From Ciona intestinalis (Eukaryota; Chordata; Ascidiacea; Phlebobranchia; Cionidae), in NCBI RefSeq assembly GCF_000224145.3, contig NC_020175.2, positions 2,455,278 to 2,519,277 of the forward strand: a stretch of DNA of 64,000 nt, written 5' to 3'. The notes under the pieces were generated by a model. The model did no database searches, had not been told where the DNA came from, and worked only from the letters and a program-made list of their open reading frames with translations. Every line of letters begins with the position of its first letter. Position 1 is the first letter of the stretch. The position numbers were made by a program, and so were the translations under genes. Of the stretch, positions 15,267 through 35,900 are shown in pieces.

Positions 15267-18200
15267 AAGTATTATAGGTCAAAATTGGCTCAATAAAACT
15301 AGTTATATTTTTAGTATCACATGCTTTATTTCTTAAAATAATCCAGGAAAATTATTTTTTAAAAAAAAAATATTTTTATGCGTATTTGTTTGAACTCAAT
15401 TTCAAAGGGTTTAAAAAGTTGTAACTGTTTGTGACCATGTTGATCCAATATAGAGCAAACAAACAACCACAAACTTACTGGGGCCTTCTGGTGTCTTTCT
15501 GCACTTGTTGGGCCAATATGCTCGAGTCACCCTGATTTGTGAAATTCCCAGCGTGGGTCACCTTTGATAGCGCATACTCCCTAGGGGTGATTGAAATTTC
15601 ATCGATGGCCGGGAGAAGACAAAGTCGATGAATACGCCCTCCAGTGGGGAAGAAGGGTATTGGTTTTTCCGAGGAAGATTCGCTTCCAATACCTACATGT
15701 TGAGGAAATTGTTATTTAAAAATAAGATAGTCATACATTGACACATTTTTCTTAATTATATAAATTTAATAACAGTTCAAGGGTCACATTGGTTAATTGG
15801 ATGTTAGTAATCATTAAAATCAGATAAAGAAAATTTTTACTTTTTTTTACTATACTAGTATAATATAAGAACAAACAGTACAATTCCACAAGTGGACATA
15901 CATAAACAGTAATATATCACTTAGAAAATTGCTTCCTAAATGCGACATATACCATGAGTTAGTTAATACTAGTATATACCATGGGTTAGTGACTACCATC
16001 AAACAGTGTAAGATTATCAAACCAAATCACCTTCATCATCACTGGAGCTTGGTTTTGCAGGTTTTTCAATAAGAGGGGGAATTCCCCCTTGAATACTGAT
16101 GATGTCATCATTTCTAACATCAAGGGTTTGGTGCAAATCTTGAACAGCTTGCTCGTAATCCAAAGCCTCTTCTGTGGGTTTGAGAACAAAAATTTAAGAA
16201 ATTGTGTTTGAGAAATTGAAAAAATTATTTTTAGGAATTTTTTTTATAAAAATTGAGTTTGAGAAAAAATATAAAAGCAAGGCTTGAGAAAAAGTATAAC
16301 TTAAACAGTTATGAAAAAACAGCTAATATTACTAGTTACTACAGGCTGTCAGAAAATTCTATACATGGTAATTCCTATGCTACAAAAATCAAATACGCAA
16401 CTTTAGGAAATTTTTTTTTTTTTGTAAAAATAAGTTAGGCTGTTAAGGAATATGCTCAAATGTTTTATAAATATCAATTTTACTCATTTTTTTAAAATTC
16501 TTATCTCGTAATTTCATTCAATAAACCTAATCTTTAAAAAAACATTAAACAGGTAAACAATTTCATAATTTAACAGAATTATAAAATTTACCACTTAATG
16601 AAAACAAATTTCCTGACATTAATTTTTTTTTTTAATTTTTGTTAGGTAAACTGAGAACAAAGTAGTTGCCCTGTTGCAGTTATTGTTGAAAAATAAATAA
16701 GGTCATATTACCTTCATCCTGCATCATGGCAGCAGGAGAAGATGTTGCACTGAACTGGGAGCTTCCTCCTCTAAGAGCATGGGAGGACTTCCTCATCAGG
16801 ATGGAAGAACAATCAGGGATTCCTGGATATTTTAGATTTAAAGTGAAGTTTATAGGTTGAATGTAACTTGCTTTATCCTCGCATTGCTAGAAAACAACAG
16901 TTGTTATAACACGGGTGTTCTGTTTCATACACCTCGTGCCAGCTTCATGTTACCATGTATGTTCGTTTGTGGGTGATTATTTTAGGGGACTGTTTTCGAG
17001 TGACTAGCTTTGAACCCATTACCTCTGGGTTAAAGACAGGTGCGCTAACCAACTGTGCTACACCGCTGGAAAGTTGACATTACTACAGCTACTTACTTTA
17101 AAATATTATTAATTTACTAAATCATGCTGATGCATATTTCATCTGGTTTTACCAAACACCAGATAAGTAGCCATAGAACACATTACTAGCAGATTAATGC
17201 AAAACACCCCAGCAACTAGTATAATATTGTTTTCTAAGAAATTCTAAACAATATATTACAACTAATATTTTGCTTGTAAAATTTTAAATGCCATTGGGTT
17301 GTTCATGTTATCAGTGTTTAACAAAGTTTTTTCTGTTGTAGGTAAATATTCTTTAGAAATTTCTGTTATGTATAGTTCTGTTGTAATTCGGTTTACAACA
17401 AAAAAAGAGTTCCAACTCACCAGCAGTGGCAGAGATCTGACTAGCAAGTGTTGATACTGTGTCTGAGATATCAATTTCAATCGTCACTTCTTGGTTTTCA
17501 TCTTCATCCTCAGCTTCAACATCTTCATCTTTCTTCTCAACTTCTTCTGCGTCACTTGTCTGTATCTCTTCCTCGAACAAGGAAAAGGAAGCTTGAGGCT
17601 CAACAGTGGGGGCCTGGGAAAAGATAAGCTTTGTTACTTGACACAATCGATAGTTGTTATAACACAGTTCACAGGTGTTCTGTTTCATACACCTCATGCC
17701 AGCTTACGAATTACCATGTATGTGACATTGTAAGTGATTTTTTGTAGATTTTTCATTTCTTTTTTGTGATTGATAATTTGGACAACCCATTAGTGACAAC
17801 TGAGTTGGAGCAACTGCCGTTAAGTTTCTTATCAAAGGTTTTTAATTTGGTGATCCAGTAAATTCTCATTTTTTATCCAACTACAAGTTTATACTTACAG
17901 TAATAACATAGGGATCCATGTTATAACAACATAATATTTAATAATAACTTTATTTATCTTTTACTACGGTAGCGAAGATTCAGAAATATTTTTTAAAAAC
18001 GACAGGATATAGGGACCAAACAACAGTTGTTAAAACACGCTTTCAGTTAAACAAATATATACAAATAATTGGAAAAAAATAAGCGTGGTCGCTACACCTA
18101 GCAGATAAACAAGCCATTTATTTATGTTTAATTATTATCAAGTTAAACTTCTAATAGAAACAAAAGTGTGTGTAAAGAGAAGACAAACCTCTTCTTCCAT

Positions 18201-19932
18201 CCATTCCTTTGCATGTGACATGACCTGCTGTAATATTTCATCAATCTTGACATCGGACATGGATTTGTGGCTTCCACTCGCTTGTCTCGAAGATCGAAGG
18301 GTCTGAATCATGTCATCAATTGACCTATAATGAATCGTCACAATTACACCAATTATAGCTTTCTCTATAAGGGTGAGCTTCTATTGGCCTAAACCTCGGA
18401 TATATTTCTTTCTTTTTTTTCTTTTTTTTTACAAGAAGTAGACCTTGGCTAATTTTTTTTATGAACAAGAAGTAGTTCAAACAATTTTTAAGGTAAAATA
18501 TGGTTTGTTGGGATTGTATATTATACAGAGCACCAAACTACATATTTTTAGTGTTTCTTATACAATAGCAGCAAACTACATAAGTAGGAATGTAAGTATA
18601 TATACTAGAAAGGATTTTGCATTAACAAGTTGGTCAGATGTTCATATTACACTGCAGTTACAAATATAATCTAAGGAAAAAACATTTTACCGGAAAAGAG
18701 GTTTTGTATTATAAACATTGTAGCACCAAATTGCTTATTTAAACTTGTAAATTTATACAATAATAAACAAACGCAAACCTTACCTGACAGGAGTGGTAGT
18801 TGCTTCTGTGATCTCCACAGACACCACCGTGCCTTCATTGGTTGGAGATGTTGCTGAAGTAGATGTATCCAGTTTCCCTTCACTGAGAACTAAAAAGTTG
18901 CAAAGTGGTTGGCGCATATGTCTCTAACCAAGAGGTGATGGGTTTAAGGCTTGTCACTGCCACCATTGTGGGCAATGTCGTTGGTCAGGACATTTGCTCC
19001 TATCCAGTGGTCACTAATAGGTTGTCCAAGTACAAATTATCATCCAGACAAAAAAATAATTACCAACAGAGTAACATACATGTTAACTCATAAGCTGGCA
19101 CGAGTTGTATGAAACAGAACACCGGCGTGATAGCGACTATCGTTTCCCGGCAACGCGAGGGTAAAGCAAGTTACATTCACATTCAAAAGTCAATTGTTTC
19201 TATAGGGTTAGTCAGTCATAAAGGTAATGTAAAATAAGCAATTGTAATTAAAGTAACAATGTTTTTGTGGGTGTTGGGGTCAACTCTGGCCTAATATGCA
19301 CTATATCACGTCACGGCTTGACATGATATAGCGTCTCACCCCTACAGAACAGAATATTGTGCTTTTTATGAACAGAACCACATGATAGTAAAATAGCAAA
19401 CAACATACTAACCTTCTTTGAAGCTGGATGACGAAAGTGTGTGTTTAAAGTTCGAACCTTTAGGACTGTTAGGTGGAGCATTGGGACGAGGCTTCTGTTT
19501 TACTTTAATTTTTGATCGAGGCATACTTGGTGGCTTTGCTCTCCTAACGAAAGGTGCTCGTGTGGTTGTACCCTCTGTGTTTATTATTGCGGGCATTTTC
19601 AATCTTTCTTGTTTATTGGTAGGCTTAACAACACTGGATTTGGCTTCAACTTTTTTTTCATGCTCGTTTATGTGCCCCTTTACTTTGGCTGTACTAGGCA
19701 GGTCAAAGGTAGAACTTCCCACCATCATAACCTTAAGGTTTTCTATCTCCATGCTGCTTCTTGCTGGGCAAACTCCAGTCAAACCAACTTTTGGCTGCAT
19801 GAGTGTATCATGTGAGACACCAGCATCGTTTTTTGCATAAGTTAGTTTGTTACTTTTTGGAACATTCGGCAAGACTGTGCTTTTATCAAGGGGGTTGTAC
19901 TGTTGCCATTGCTGCAGATGGAGCTTTGACAT
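429..19932 (-). CDS. Large TPR-repeat protein, TTC6-like (5' part; continues past left edge)
   Basis: Twenty-seven minus-strand exons join in frame (4,437 nt, 1,479 codons). Exons, 5' to 3': 19932-19413, 18889-18784, 18324-18189, 17613-17421, 16822-16712, 16171-16031, 15692-15479, 15119-14949, 14510-14363, 13794-13693, 13240-13142, 12592-12440, 11610-11470, 10644-10451, 10107-9993, 9575-9416, 8768-8621, 7945-7781, 7174-7044, 6348-6177, 5642-5441, 5186-5052, 4624-4554, 3166-2974, 2597-2436, 1752-1570, 599-429. The first ~900 residues are low-complexity, basic then acidic, with no domain I recognise. From about residue 905 TPR repeats run to the edge, with typical helices such as AMADFEQTLRLDHSMACAHV and ALVDLSAAIHLDPTNAAAFF. 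A long unstructured N-terminus followed by C-terminal TPRs fits TTC6, probably a protein scaffold; that name is inference. The start is the first ATG of the first long open exon. An exon duplicate at 3756-3826 would break the frame if it were included. Confidence 0.87.
673..870. repeat. Partial intronic copy of the 3158-3355 segment
   Basis: This intron stretch matches 3158-3355, including ~48 bp that span the splice acceptor of the TPR exon at 2974-3166, and then runs into the second interspersed repeat. It is more diverged than the 3158/3956 pair, so it is an older duplication that carries a displaced splice acceptor. Confidence 0.65.
891..1107. mobile_element. hAT-like non-autonomous DNA transposon
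   Basis: The left end CAGTGGTTCCCAACCT and the reverse complement of the right end CAATGTTTTCCAACCT agree at 13 of 16 positions. The CAGTGGTTCYCAACC terminus is typical of hAT elements. The flanking octamers match only partly, so the element is old. It has no coding capacity. Confidence 0.65.
2696..2818. repeat. Hairpin with 42-bp arms in a TPR-gene intron
   Basis: The arms 2696-2737 and 2777-2818 are inverted copies that differ at about four positions, and they enclose a 39-base loop. No second copy was seen in the window. It may be a foldback transposon remnant or, less likely, a precursor of a small RNA. Confidence 0.7.
3158..4628. repeat. Direct duplication around an N gap (probable haplotype duplication)
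   Basis: About 670 bp at 3158-3830 is repeated, with scattered substitutions and one-base indels, at 3956-4628, and the two copies are separated by a 125-N gap (3831-3955). Each copy holds the same interspersed repeat and an identical 71-bp TPR exon (3756-3826 and 4554-4624). Two 71-bp exons in series would shift the frame, so a normal transcript can use only one. Two alleles of a very polymorphic genome placed side by side is the simplest reading; a real tandem duplication is the alternative. Confidence 0.85.
5873..6115 (-). repeat. Interspersed repeat B (~250 bp, TTATTA-type tail)
   Basis: This is a copy of a family that starts near GTGCGTAAAGAC (minus sense), contains AACAACTGTTGTTTTGT, and ends in an AT-rich triplet run after GACAAATAAAGTT. 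Other copies lie at 8886-9125, 17937-18180, 25907-26160, 37612-37880 and in the 3207/4008 duplicate pair. The simple-repeat tail suggests a SINE-like retroposon; no pol III boxes were recognised. Confidence 0.75.
6483..6740 (+). mobile_element. tRNA-derived SINE, copy 1
   Basis: The 5' part resembles a tRNA A-box region (AGCACAGTTGGTTAGCGCG) and the 3' end is GGATAAAGTAAGTTACATT plus a CATT-like tail. The family consensus is ~310 bp; this copy is shorter inside. It may be the SINE named Cics-1 in the Ciona literature, but no comparison could be made here. Confidence 0.8.
7531..7728. mobile_element. TA-flanked MITE (family C), copy 1
   Basis: About 195 bp bounded by inverted repeats that start TATAGTAGGATGGGGGAAGA and end in the complement, CATCTTCCCCCACCCCACTA. 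Inner sequence includes TTTACTACCAAATGG-like and ATCCTGATCGTG-like blocks and has no ORF. The TA ends suggest a Tc1/mariner-type or similar transposase; it may be the MITE named Cimi-1 in Ciona, which cannot be verified here. Confidence 0.85.
8147..8406 (+). mobile_element. tRNA-derived SINE, copy 2
   Basis: Starts GGCGCCGTGGCAAAGTGGTT, has a B-box-like GGTTCAAGGCTCG, and ends in an ATTCATTCATT tail. A minus-oriented SINE fragment (about 8016-8142) lies directly before it, so two copies sit head to head. Confidence 0.85.
8886..9125 (+). repeat. Interspersed repeat B
   Basis: Near full-length plus-oriented copy in a TPR-gene intron, from TTACGCACACTTTTG to the AT-rich tail after GACAAATAAAGTTG. 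Confidence 0.75.
9130..9346. mobile_element. Possible hAT-like remnant
   Basis: The right end reads CAGCGGTTCCCAAACTGCGG on the minus strand, a classic hAT-type terminus. The left end CAGTCCTTGAAAACTACATG matches it only loosely (11 of 20) and no target duplication is seen. Confidence 0.4.
10741..11250. repeat. Intronic tandem repeat, about four units
   Basis: A block that begins CTGCAATAGTCACACAAGGG recurs at 10905, 11072 and 11170, giving units of ~164, 167 and 98 bp. Each has an AATGAAATGATRAYTT core, and units 1, 2 and 4 carry a TGGTGGYCAA-like block. It lies in the TPR-gene intron 10645-11469. Confidence 0.75.
11728..12186. mobile_element. hAT-type MITE with perfect 8-bp target duplication
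   Basis: The 459-bp element has inverted ends TAGGGATGCACATTACAGAA and TAGAGATGCACATTACAGAA (second one reverse-complemented) and is flanked on both sides by ATTAGTAC (11720-11727 and 12187-12194). The 8-bp duplication places it in the hAT superfamily. It has no ORF. A second copy in opposite orientation starts at 59799. Confidence 0.88.
12604..12786. mobile_element. MITE family C, copy 2
   Basis: Intact-looking TIR-bounded copy that begins just outside the acceptor of the TPR-gene exon at 12440-12592. Confidence 0.85.
14125..14320. mobile_element. MITE family C, copy 3
   Basis: Full-length copy with both TIRs in a TPR-gene intron, about 40 bp from the exon at 14363-14510. Confidence 0.85.
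15222..15263. repeat. (TA)n microsatellite
   Basis: About 40 bp of alternating T and A in a TPR-gene intron. A similar interrupted run is at 31919-31957. Confidence 0.9.
16858..17069 (-). mobile_element. tRNA-derived SINE, copy 3
   Basis: Minus-oriented copy from the GATAAAGCAAGTTACAT 3' end to the tRNA-like head that reads AGCACAGTTGGTTAGCGC on the minus strand, with an internal deletion of the middle part. Confidence 0.8.
17937..18180 (-). repeat. Interspersed repeat B
   Basis: Near full-length minus-oriented copy that ends a few bases from the TPR-gene exon at 18189-18324, so its 5' end abuts that exon's donor site. Confidence 0.75.
18897..19185 (+). mobile_element. tRNA-derived SINE, copy 4
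   Basis: Plus-oriented copy in the first TPR-gene intron, starting within the tRNA-like head only ~8 bp upstream of the second exon's acceptor (18889) on the opposite strand. Confidence 0.8.
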
Positions 19933-21693
19933 TTTGTTGTGATTTTTTTTTGGCCACAGAGGTATTATTCCACATTAAAGGCTAATAAAAGGTGTAGCGC
20001 AGCTATCAGAAAGCATCCTACTAAAAATTTAGATGAGTTAAACTACAATGCATGAATTGCTGCACAAATTAATGATACTGTAATGGGGGGAAAATATACC
20101 ATTACCCACTAAATTAAAGGTAATTCTTTAGCCAGTAACGAGTAAACATTTTGCTCTCAAAATGTTTCTTATATCTCACTGATCCCGGCTGTTGTTTAAA
20201 TTTTTTGTAAAAAGTTATGCATTCGTGTTGAAAATTAACTTTAAAAAATTGCAAAAACTCATCACAAGTAATTTGCCTGACTTGTGTAATGGTATAATTC
20301 ATTACTTCACCTTGTAACTTTGTTTTTATGCAACTTGTAATTTTATTTTTTGCCCTGTGATAATGAAACCCCTAAATGGCCTAATCTCTAATCTTTGTTT
20401 AATTCACGTGATTGACAGCTTATGTGAAAAATACAGTGACATTTAAAACCAAACATGCAAGATTAATGAGAAAGGTAAACAAATCTAATTTTATACCTTA
20501 AACAGCCTTTATCTTCCCATCACAAGCTACTGTTATAGTTTAAAGATTTTGTAGGGTACTAAACTATGAATTTGAAACAAAAATACTCTTAATTTAGGGT
20601 GCTAAATATAACGCACGTGAAAGAAAATTTCGACGCCAAACGTAGGCGTAGGAACCAACCACTGACCCCTAATACCTAACCACCAGCCTAATCTGTATAA
20701 CGTGTCGAAGAATTTTTACAAGTGCGTTTAAATTGTGCAGTATTCCACGTACTTTGGTACTTCTATTAAGCAACTAAAATTATCCCACATTTGGCTTACC
20801 TGTGTTTCTCCGGTAACCAACTTTGGGTTTACGCCACCTACCGACCGTTTAACGAAACATCGATTTTTACCCGTCGAATTGGAATCAAACGTACTAGTTT
20901 ATTTGGCTTCCGCGATAAAGCAATATTTTTTTTCTCTGGAAAAAGTAAGAAACTCATTGACATCAGAGTCCGTATATAAACATGACTCTCATTGAGATCT
21001 ATAGTTTTTAATTAGGAAATTATGTTGTGTCCTATTTATTTTCAAACAGTATATGAAATCTCTATAGTGTAGTTGCGTTTCTTCATTTTACTTTTCCCCT
21101 TCAATATTAAAAATTAAAATTTGTGTGTGTTTTTTTCAGATTTTTACAGCAAACCCACATGGGGATTCCCCATTGACGCAAGTTAAAATTAAATGAATGG
21201 TTGACGTATTGCGGAATGTTGTTTCGTTCCCTGGAACCCAATACTCGGTACGGCTTGAGCTCGGTCGACTTCTTTTGTCTGCGCTCAAGCGCGTCGATCG
21301 TTAATATATTGCAACTAGTCTTTGTGTGTTTGCAGACTGCATACTTGAGACTCGAACAGGAGAAAATATTTTAGTTCGCGCACCGAAGACGTACTCTAAC
21401 GCTTTGAGTATCTTAAACAGCTAACAGCAGTTCAATATGTGTCGATTCCGGTCCCGCAGACGATATCGTATCGCCGCCTGTTTTAAAATAAGGTAGTGGC
21501 GTACCTAATGACACAGACAATTGTGTCATATTGATGTGACTGTGTCGTTAGGTAGTAACATACATAATGACACATATCATATGTCATAGTCAAACACTAC
21601 CATCCAATAGTGAAGATTGTTTTATATTTAGATATGTGGCCAGTTTGACTGTAAGATAACAGAACTGATTGTGATTTACAAATCTAAATAAAA
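19933..21693. promoter_or_regulatory. Divergent intergenic region, TPR gene / phospho-lyase
   Basis: This 1.76-kb gap separates the start codons of two divergent genes and must hold both 5' regions. The part at 21220-21480 is CpG-richer than its surroundings and is the likely lyase promoter or 5' UTR. A minus-strand ORF at 20114-20302 (62 codons) has no recognisable domain and is not called as a gene. Confidence 0.5.
21503..21553. repeat. Hairpin upstream of the lyase gene
   Basis: ACCTAATGACACAG and CTGTGTCGTTAGGT are inverted repeats (13 of 14 pairs) around a ~23-base loop, followed by another TAATGACACA. It lies ~140 bp before the lyase start codon. Confidence 0.6.
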
Positions 21694-31248
<9,555 letters not shown>

Positions 31249-31249
<1 letters not shown>

Positions 31250-31254
31250 ATAAA
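31249..31254 (+). terminator. Candidate polyadenylation signal of the lyase gene
   Basis: AATAAA overlaps the last base of the TGA stop codon; its use is inferred. More A-rich candidates lie downstream. Confidence 0.45.
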
Positions 31255-32915
31255 GCAGCACATTTTAAAAATGTTTGCTGTTTTAAGCCATAGTTTTATT
31301 ACTGTATAATATGTAATGACTAGTACCCTTGATTTTTGTTCAAGTGATATGTAATTCTATATATTATATACATTTTTTTAATGACTAGGTGCACGTGTTT
31401 GTTTTAAAACATTTTGTTTAAAAAAAAATGAGCCGTATTTGTATATTTAGGAATGTGAAACTTTTGTGTAATTCTATATATTATTTACATTTTTTTAATG
31501 ACGAGGTGCACAGGTTTGTTTTAAAACATTTTGTTTAAAAGAAATTGAGCTGTATTTGTATATTCAGGAATGTGGAACTTTTAACTTGTAAAAATATACA
31601 GCTTTGGTAAAGTATGGCAGAAAACAGTTTTTTTACCAGAAGGCACGCAGGTGCTGATAGATATGCTTAATATCAATTTAAAGATTTAATAAAAAAATGC
31701 AGAGAAGCTACAAAAACACATCTTCAATGTTACATGTAACATGGTTGACGTCCAACTTTACTGGCATGTTATTCCAACACTGTTCCGCTATTGGTTCTTA
31801 CAAAATCCCTGAGGTAAGCAAGTTCTAGAGTGCCCACAACAATATAAATTATATATATATACAAAAACATTTTTATATATTTTTTTAATTTTCTGCTTTA
31901 TTTTATTACTTTTTTATTAAATATATATATATATTATATATATATATATATATATATGAGCTTACCTATTATTTACTGAACTAAACAAACTTTGCCAAAT
32001 TAAAACGAATTTATTCAGTTTTTCCTCAAACAAACAGACAAACACAAAGGGCAAAAAGAAAAAAAAACATAGTGCATGCCTTGCAGCAGTTGGTGTACTT
32101 AACAGAAAGCTGAAAATAGAAAACAAGCATTCATAGTATAAGAATAGACAAACAACAAGTATACAACACATTTGTAGTGTGGGATACTTAAAATTGAAAT
32201 GCTATCGCTAAGCACACAGCAATTTCTTTCTTCCTGGAGTTTCTGCATTATACTAACAACAGTTCTCTAGATTTTATAAAATCATAATTTTTTCTCAGAT
32301 TTTAAATTTCCAGACTTAAAAAGATCATAATTTGAAACTAATATATCAAATAATTGACAATTTTAATCAACATGTAATATGTAAACATATGAAACAGTAG
32401 TCCAGTGTCTAATATTTTTATATGAAAACAACACGATTTTGCTTGATTTTCAAGAAAAGCACAATTGCGGTTAAAATAACAGAGCCAAACTTTTAACCTA
32501 AGGCTACCTAATTGGTAGAATCTTCACACAAAATATAACAGTATTTTACTCTGCCACATTTTACAGCAGATTAAAAGTCAACAGTTTAAGTTGTCAAAAT
32601 AGGTGTTGTGCGCAAATAATGGTTAGATATTTTAACTTTTCTTTAAATTTACTCTTCACTGTGCCAAATTAAAATAAGAACACGAAAAGTTAAAGAGTAC
32701 TTTACAACACATCAGCATGCTACTCTTAAACATCAAACAGTCACAGTCTCTGGCCTTAAGTTGCGGGCACCACAGCTAGTCTTTTTAATAAGAGCAAAAA
32801 CAACACGATTGCAAAAAGTTTGCAGCAGAAATTGCAGAACTAATATGCTACCAGCCATATATAGCGAATCGACAGATTACTGTGTAGAAATTACATCTAA
32901 AATTGTAACTTACAG
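31250..32915. other. Convergent intergenic region, lyase / MEMO1
   Basis: About 1.67 kb between two tail-to-tail stop codons, holding both 3' UTRs, the 117-bp tandem duplication and a TA-rich run at 31919-31957. No further gene is visible. Confidence 0.6.
31352..31585. repeat. Two-copy tandem duplication, 117-bp unit
   Basis: Two adjacent, highly similar units start with TAATTCTATATATTA (31352 and 31469), in the 3' flank or 3' UTR of the lyase gene. Confidence 0.85.
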
Positions 32916-35900
32916 TTACGATTTTGCGACCAGAGAGCCAGCTGCGTAGCTTACTGAGCTGTCACTATGCACGCGACATTTGCTTGACTGTTTGTAGTCC
33001 AAAAACTTGAATTCAAGACGGAGACCGTTTCCATTTTGAGCAGTTTTAACAGCCTAAAATATTAGAGTTGAATGTAACCACAAATTTAAAATTGCAATTC
33101 TGATTTTGATACTTTTTTAGGAACAGAGAAAGAGCAAACATAAGATAACATTAGTTTTTTGATGTGTAAATATTTTGAGTTGATTTGAACCATTCAGGGG
33201 TATTCGACCATTAATAAGTATCAGAAATGTAAAACCTTTAAAAACAGTTTTTAACTCTTCCATTTGTTCAAACTGTACACAAACCACAAGCAAGAATTTA
33301 CATTTACTGGGTTTACTACAAGCATATTTCTAGAAACAAAAAGATCAAATCAAATTTACAATCCGTAACAAGGTATAAAACTTTGGTGGTATCATCAGAT
33401 CAAACCTAACAATTTGAAGCAAAATTTTGATTTTTTGTTGGTATATCCCTTTAAAGTCTAAATCCACTAGAATTTATGACTGTTTATAGCATAAAACTTC
33501 ATTACAATGGGCCTATCTTAAGTTGCAGTTAAATTAATCTAAATTTTATGTCAGAGAATTCTGCTTACATTTAGCATAACAGCGATAGGATGACGTCCAC
33601 ATATTGTATTTTTATAAGCAGCCAAGTATTCATAAAATCCCTCTGGGTCCAAATTCTCAATCAACTGCATGCCCTGAAACAAAACACTATAATTAAGCTA
33701 GAAAATAGAAACAGGTGTAGCAAAAGGAAATAATTTATATTTTACCTTTTCGTATGTTGACTATTGAAAAAAAAACCTAATTATGTGAAGATGTTCTCTT
33801 TTAGGAAAATTATATGGTGTTTGTGGACAGTATTATAGAAGGGAGGAGTAAAATAATTTAGATATATATTTCTATTTTATATGGGTGAGTTCCTTGTCTC
33901 AGAAACTAGTGTTCATCTAATTTGACCCATTACCCTAGCAACCTTTTATGTACATTGTATATATACAGTGTATATTGTATACATACAGAATATAACTGAT
34001 TTATCCTTGTGTGACTGGCCAACAGTGGTATATGGTTGACAATTTAGACAGATAATATATTTCGGTTACAATCCAAGCACCCCGCCATGTCGTCGATAAT
34101 TAGACATTAAACATACATATAATGTGTTTTTGCTACTTCATTTTCAGACAATATTTCGAGTTTGAGTGGCTTAAAAACAAGGTACAGTAAGCAACATTAC
34201 GCGCCGTGGCAAAGTGTCTGCGCACGTGCCTGTAACCCAGCCCTAATGGGTTCAAAGTTCGTCGCTGTTACCATTGATGGTGTATATGTCCTTGGGCAAG
34301 ACACTTAACAGCAATTGCTCCAACCTAGTGGTCACTAATGGGTTGTCCAAATTATCAGCCATACATAACAAATACAAAAAAATAATCACCCACAAAGTAA
34401 CATGCATGGTAACTCGTAAGCTGGCATGAGGTGTATGAACACCCGTGTTATAACGACTGTCGTTTTCCAACTACACAAGGATAAACAAGTCATTCATTCA
34501 TTCATTCAATCATTTATTAGAGAGCTTCGGACTTTGAGTTGCAATTTTAACAGCAACAACATTTTAATTCTATCTTTATGTATAGCATAATACCTTTCGA
34601 TCAAGTGCTTCAATCGATTTATATATTTCACCATGTTGTTCATCATACCGTGTGTATTGGAATCTTCTTCCTATATTATAATTAAAAATGAATTTAATCA
34701 ACACAGAATGCATGGCTTTATACACCCCATGCCAGTTTTGAGGTTGGAAACTTGGTGGATGGTTGTTTTTTTGTAAAACCCTTTTATGATCACTGGATTG
34801 TGGTTTAGTAATGTGCTAACAATACCTAACATAACCCATTTTGGTAAACAGTAGACAAAATAACCATAAACTTGGCTCAAATCAAATCTTACCAAGTTGA
34901 ATTTTTATCTGTAAGCGTGTTTTAACAACTGTTGTGTTTTTTCATTTAAAGTATTTCTTAATCTTCGTTACCGGAATCGAAAAGACGGATAAAGTTATTA
35001 TTATTATAATTGTGTTTTTTAGCAAATTCACCAACTAAAAAAAGGACTTCTTACCCCAGTGGCAGAAATCGGATGAAATGACGAAAACATTGTTTGGGTT
35101 ATTCATATATTTTGCAAGTATCTCCCCATACAATTTTTCTGATGCTTGATCTAAACTTCCCACTAGAATTGGAATGATTGTGAACTGGCCTTTTTTGCTG
35201 AAGAAAAATAGGAAATAGATAAAAAATTAAATGAATGAATGAATGTAACCTTTGTTATCTTCGCATGGCCAGTTAAAGATAGTTGTTTAACACAGGTGTT
35301 CTGTTTCTTACAACTTGTGCCAGCTTCAAGTTACCAAGTATGTTACTTTATGAGTGATGTTTTTTGGGGGGATTTTTTTGGTATTAATATTTCATATTTT
35401 GCTGGTACTGCTACCATGCATGAAATACTTATTATGAACTAGTTTAAAATAAGTCCTGTCCTTTGTTTAATGTTTTGTGGCATCACCCACATACAGATAA
35501 AAAAAATCAAAATTTGTACGTACTACATAAAAATGCATAAATATGATCTCAAGATTCCACCAGAGTTTTAAAATACAAAACAGGCTCTAAAAATACGAAG
35601 TTTTACCTTTCCATAACTTTGGCAATGTAAGGCAGTTGCATTTCAATGCTGTGTTCATCTTCGTCAACACTCTGACTCATTGTTCTAAATTTTCCTGTCC
35701 CATACAGTTCTTGATAAACTGCAAACAATAAAAACACACTCTTGGATCATCTGGATATGTCACACTTGTTTTATAATTGAGGATATATAATTTATTAAAA
35801 ACATTTCATAATTTTATTTTATAATTAAAAAATAAAATTTCACAATTTAAAACCCTTCATAATCTTTATATATATATATAAATTATTTTTATTTGCTAAA

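Noticed and set aside
19418-19840. Plus-strand 140-codon open frame
   Set aside because: It is antisense to the first exon of the TPR gene, which has the better composition and in-frame splicing.
20114-20302. Minus-strand 62-codon open frame upstream of the TPR gene
   Set aside because: Complete with ATG and stop, but without signal peptide, domain or splice context; chance cannot be excluded in AT-rich DNA.
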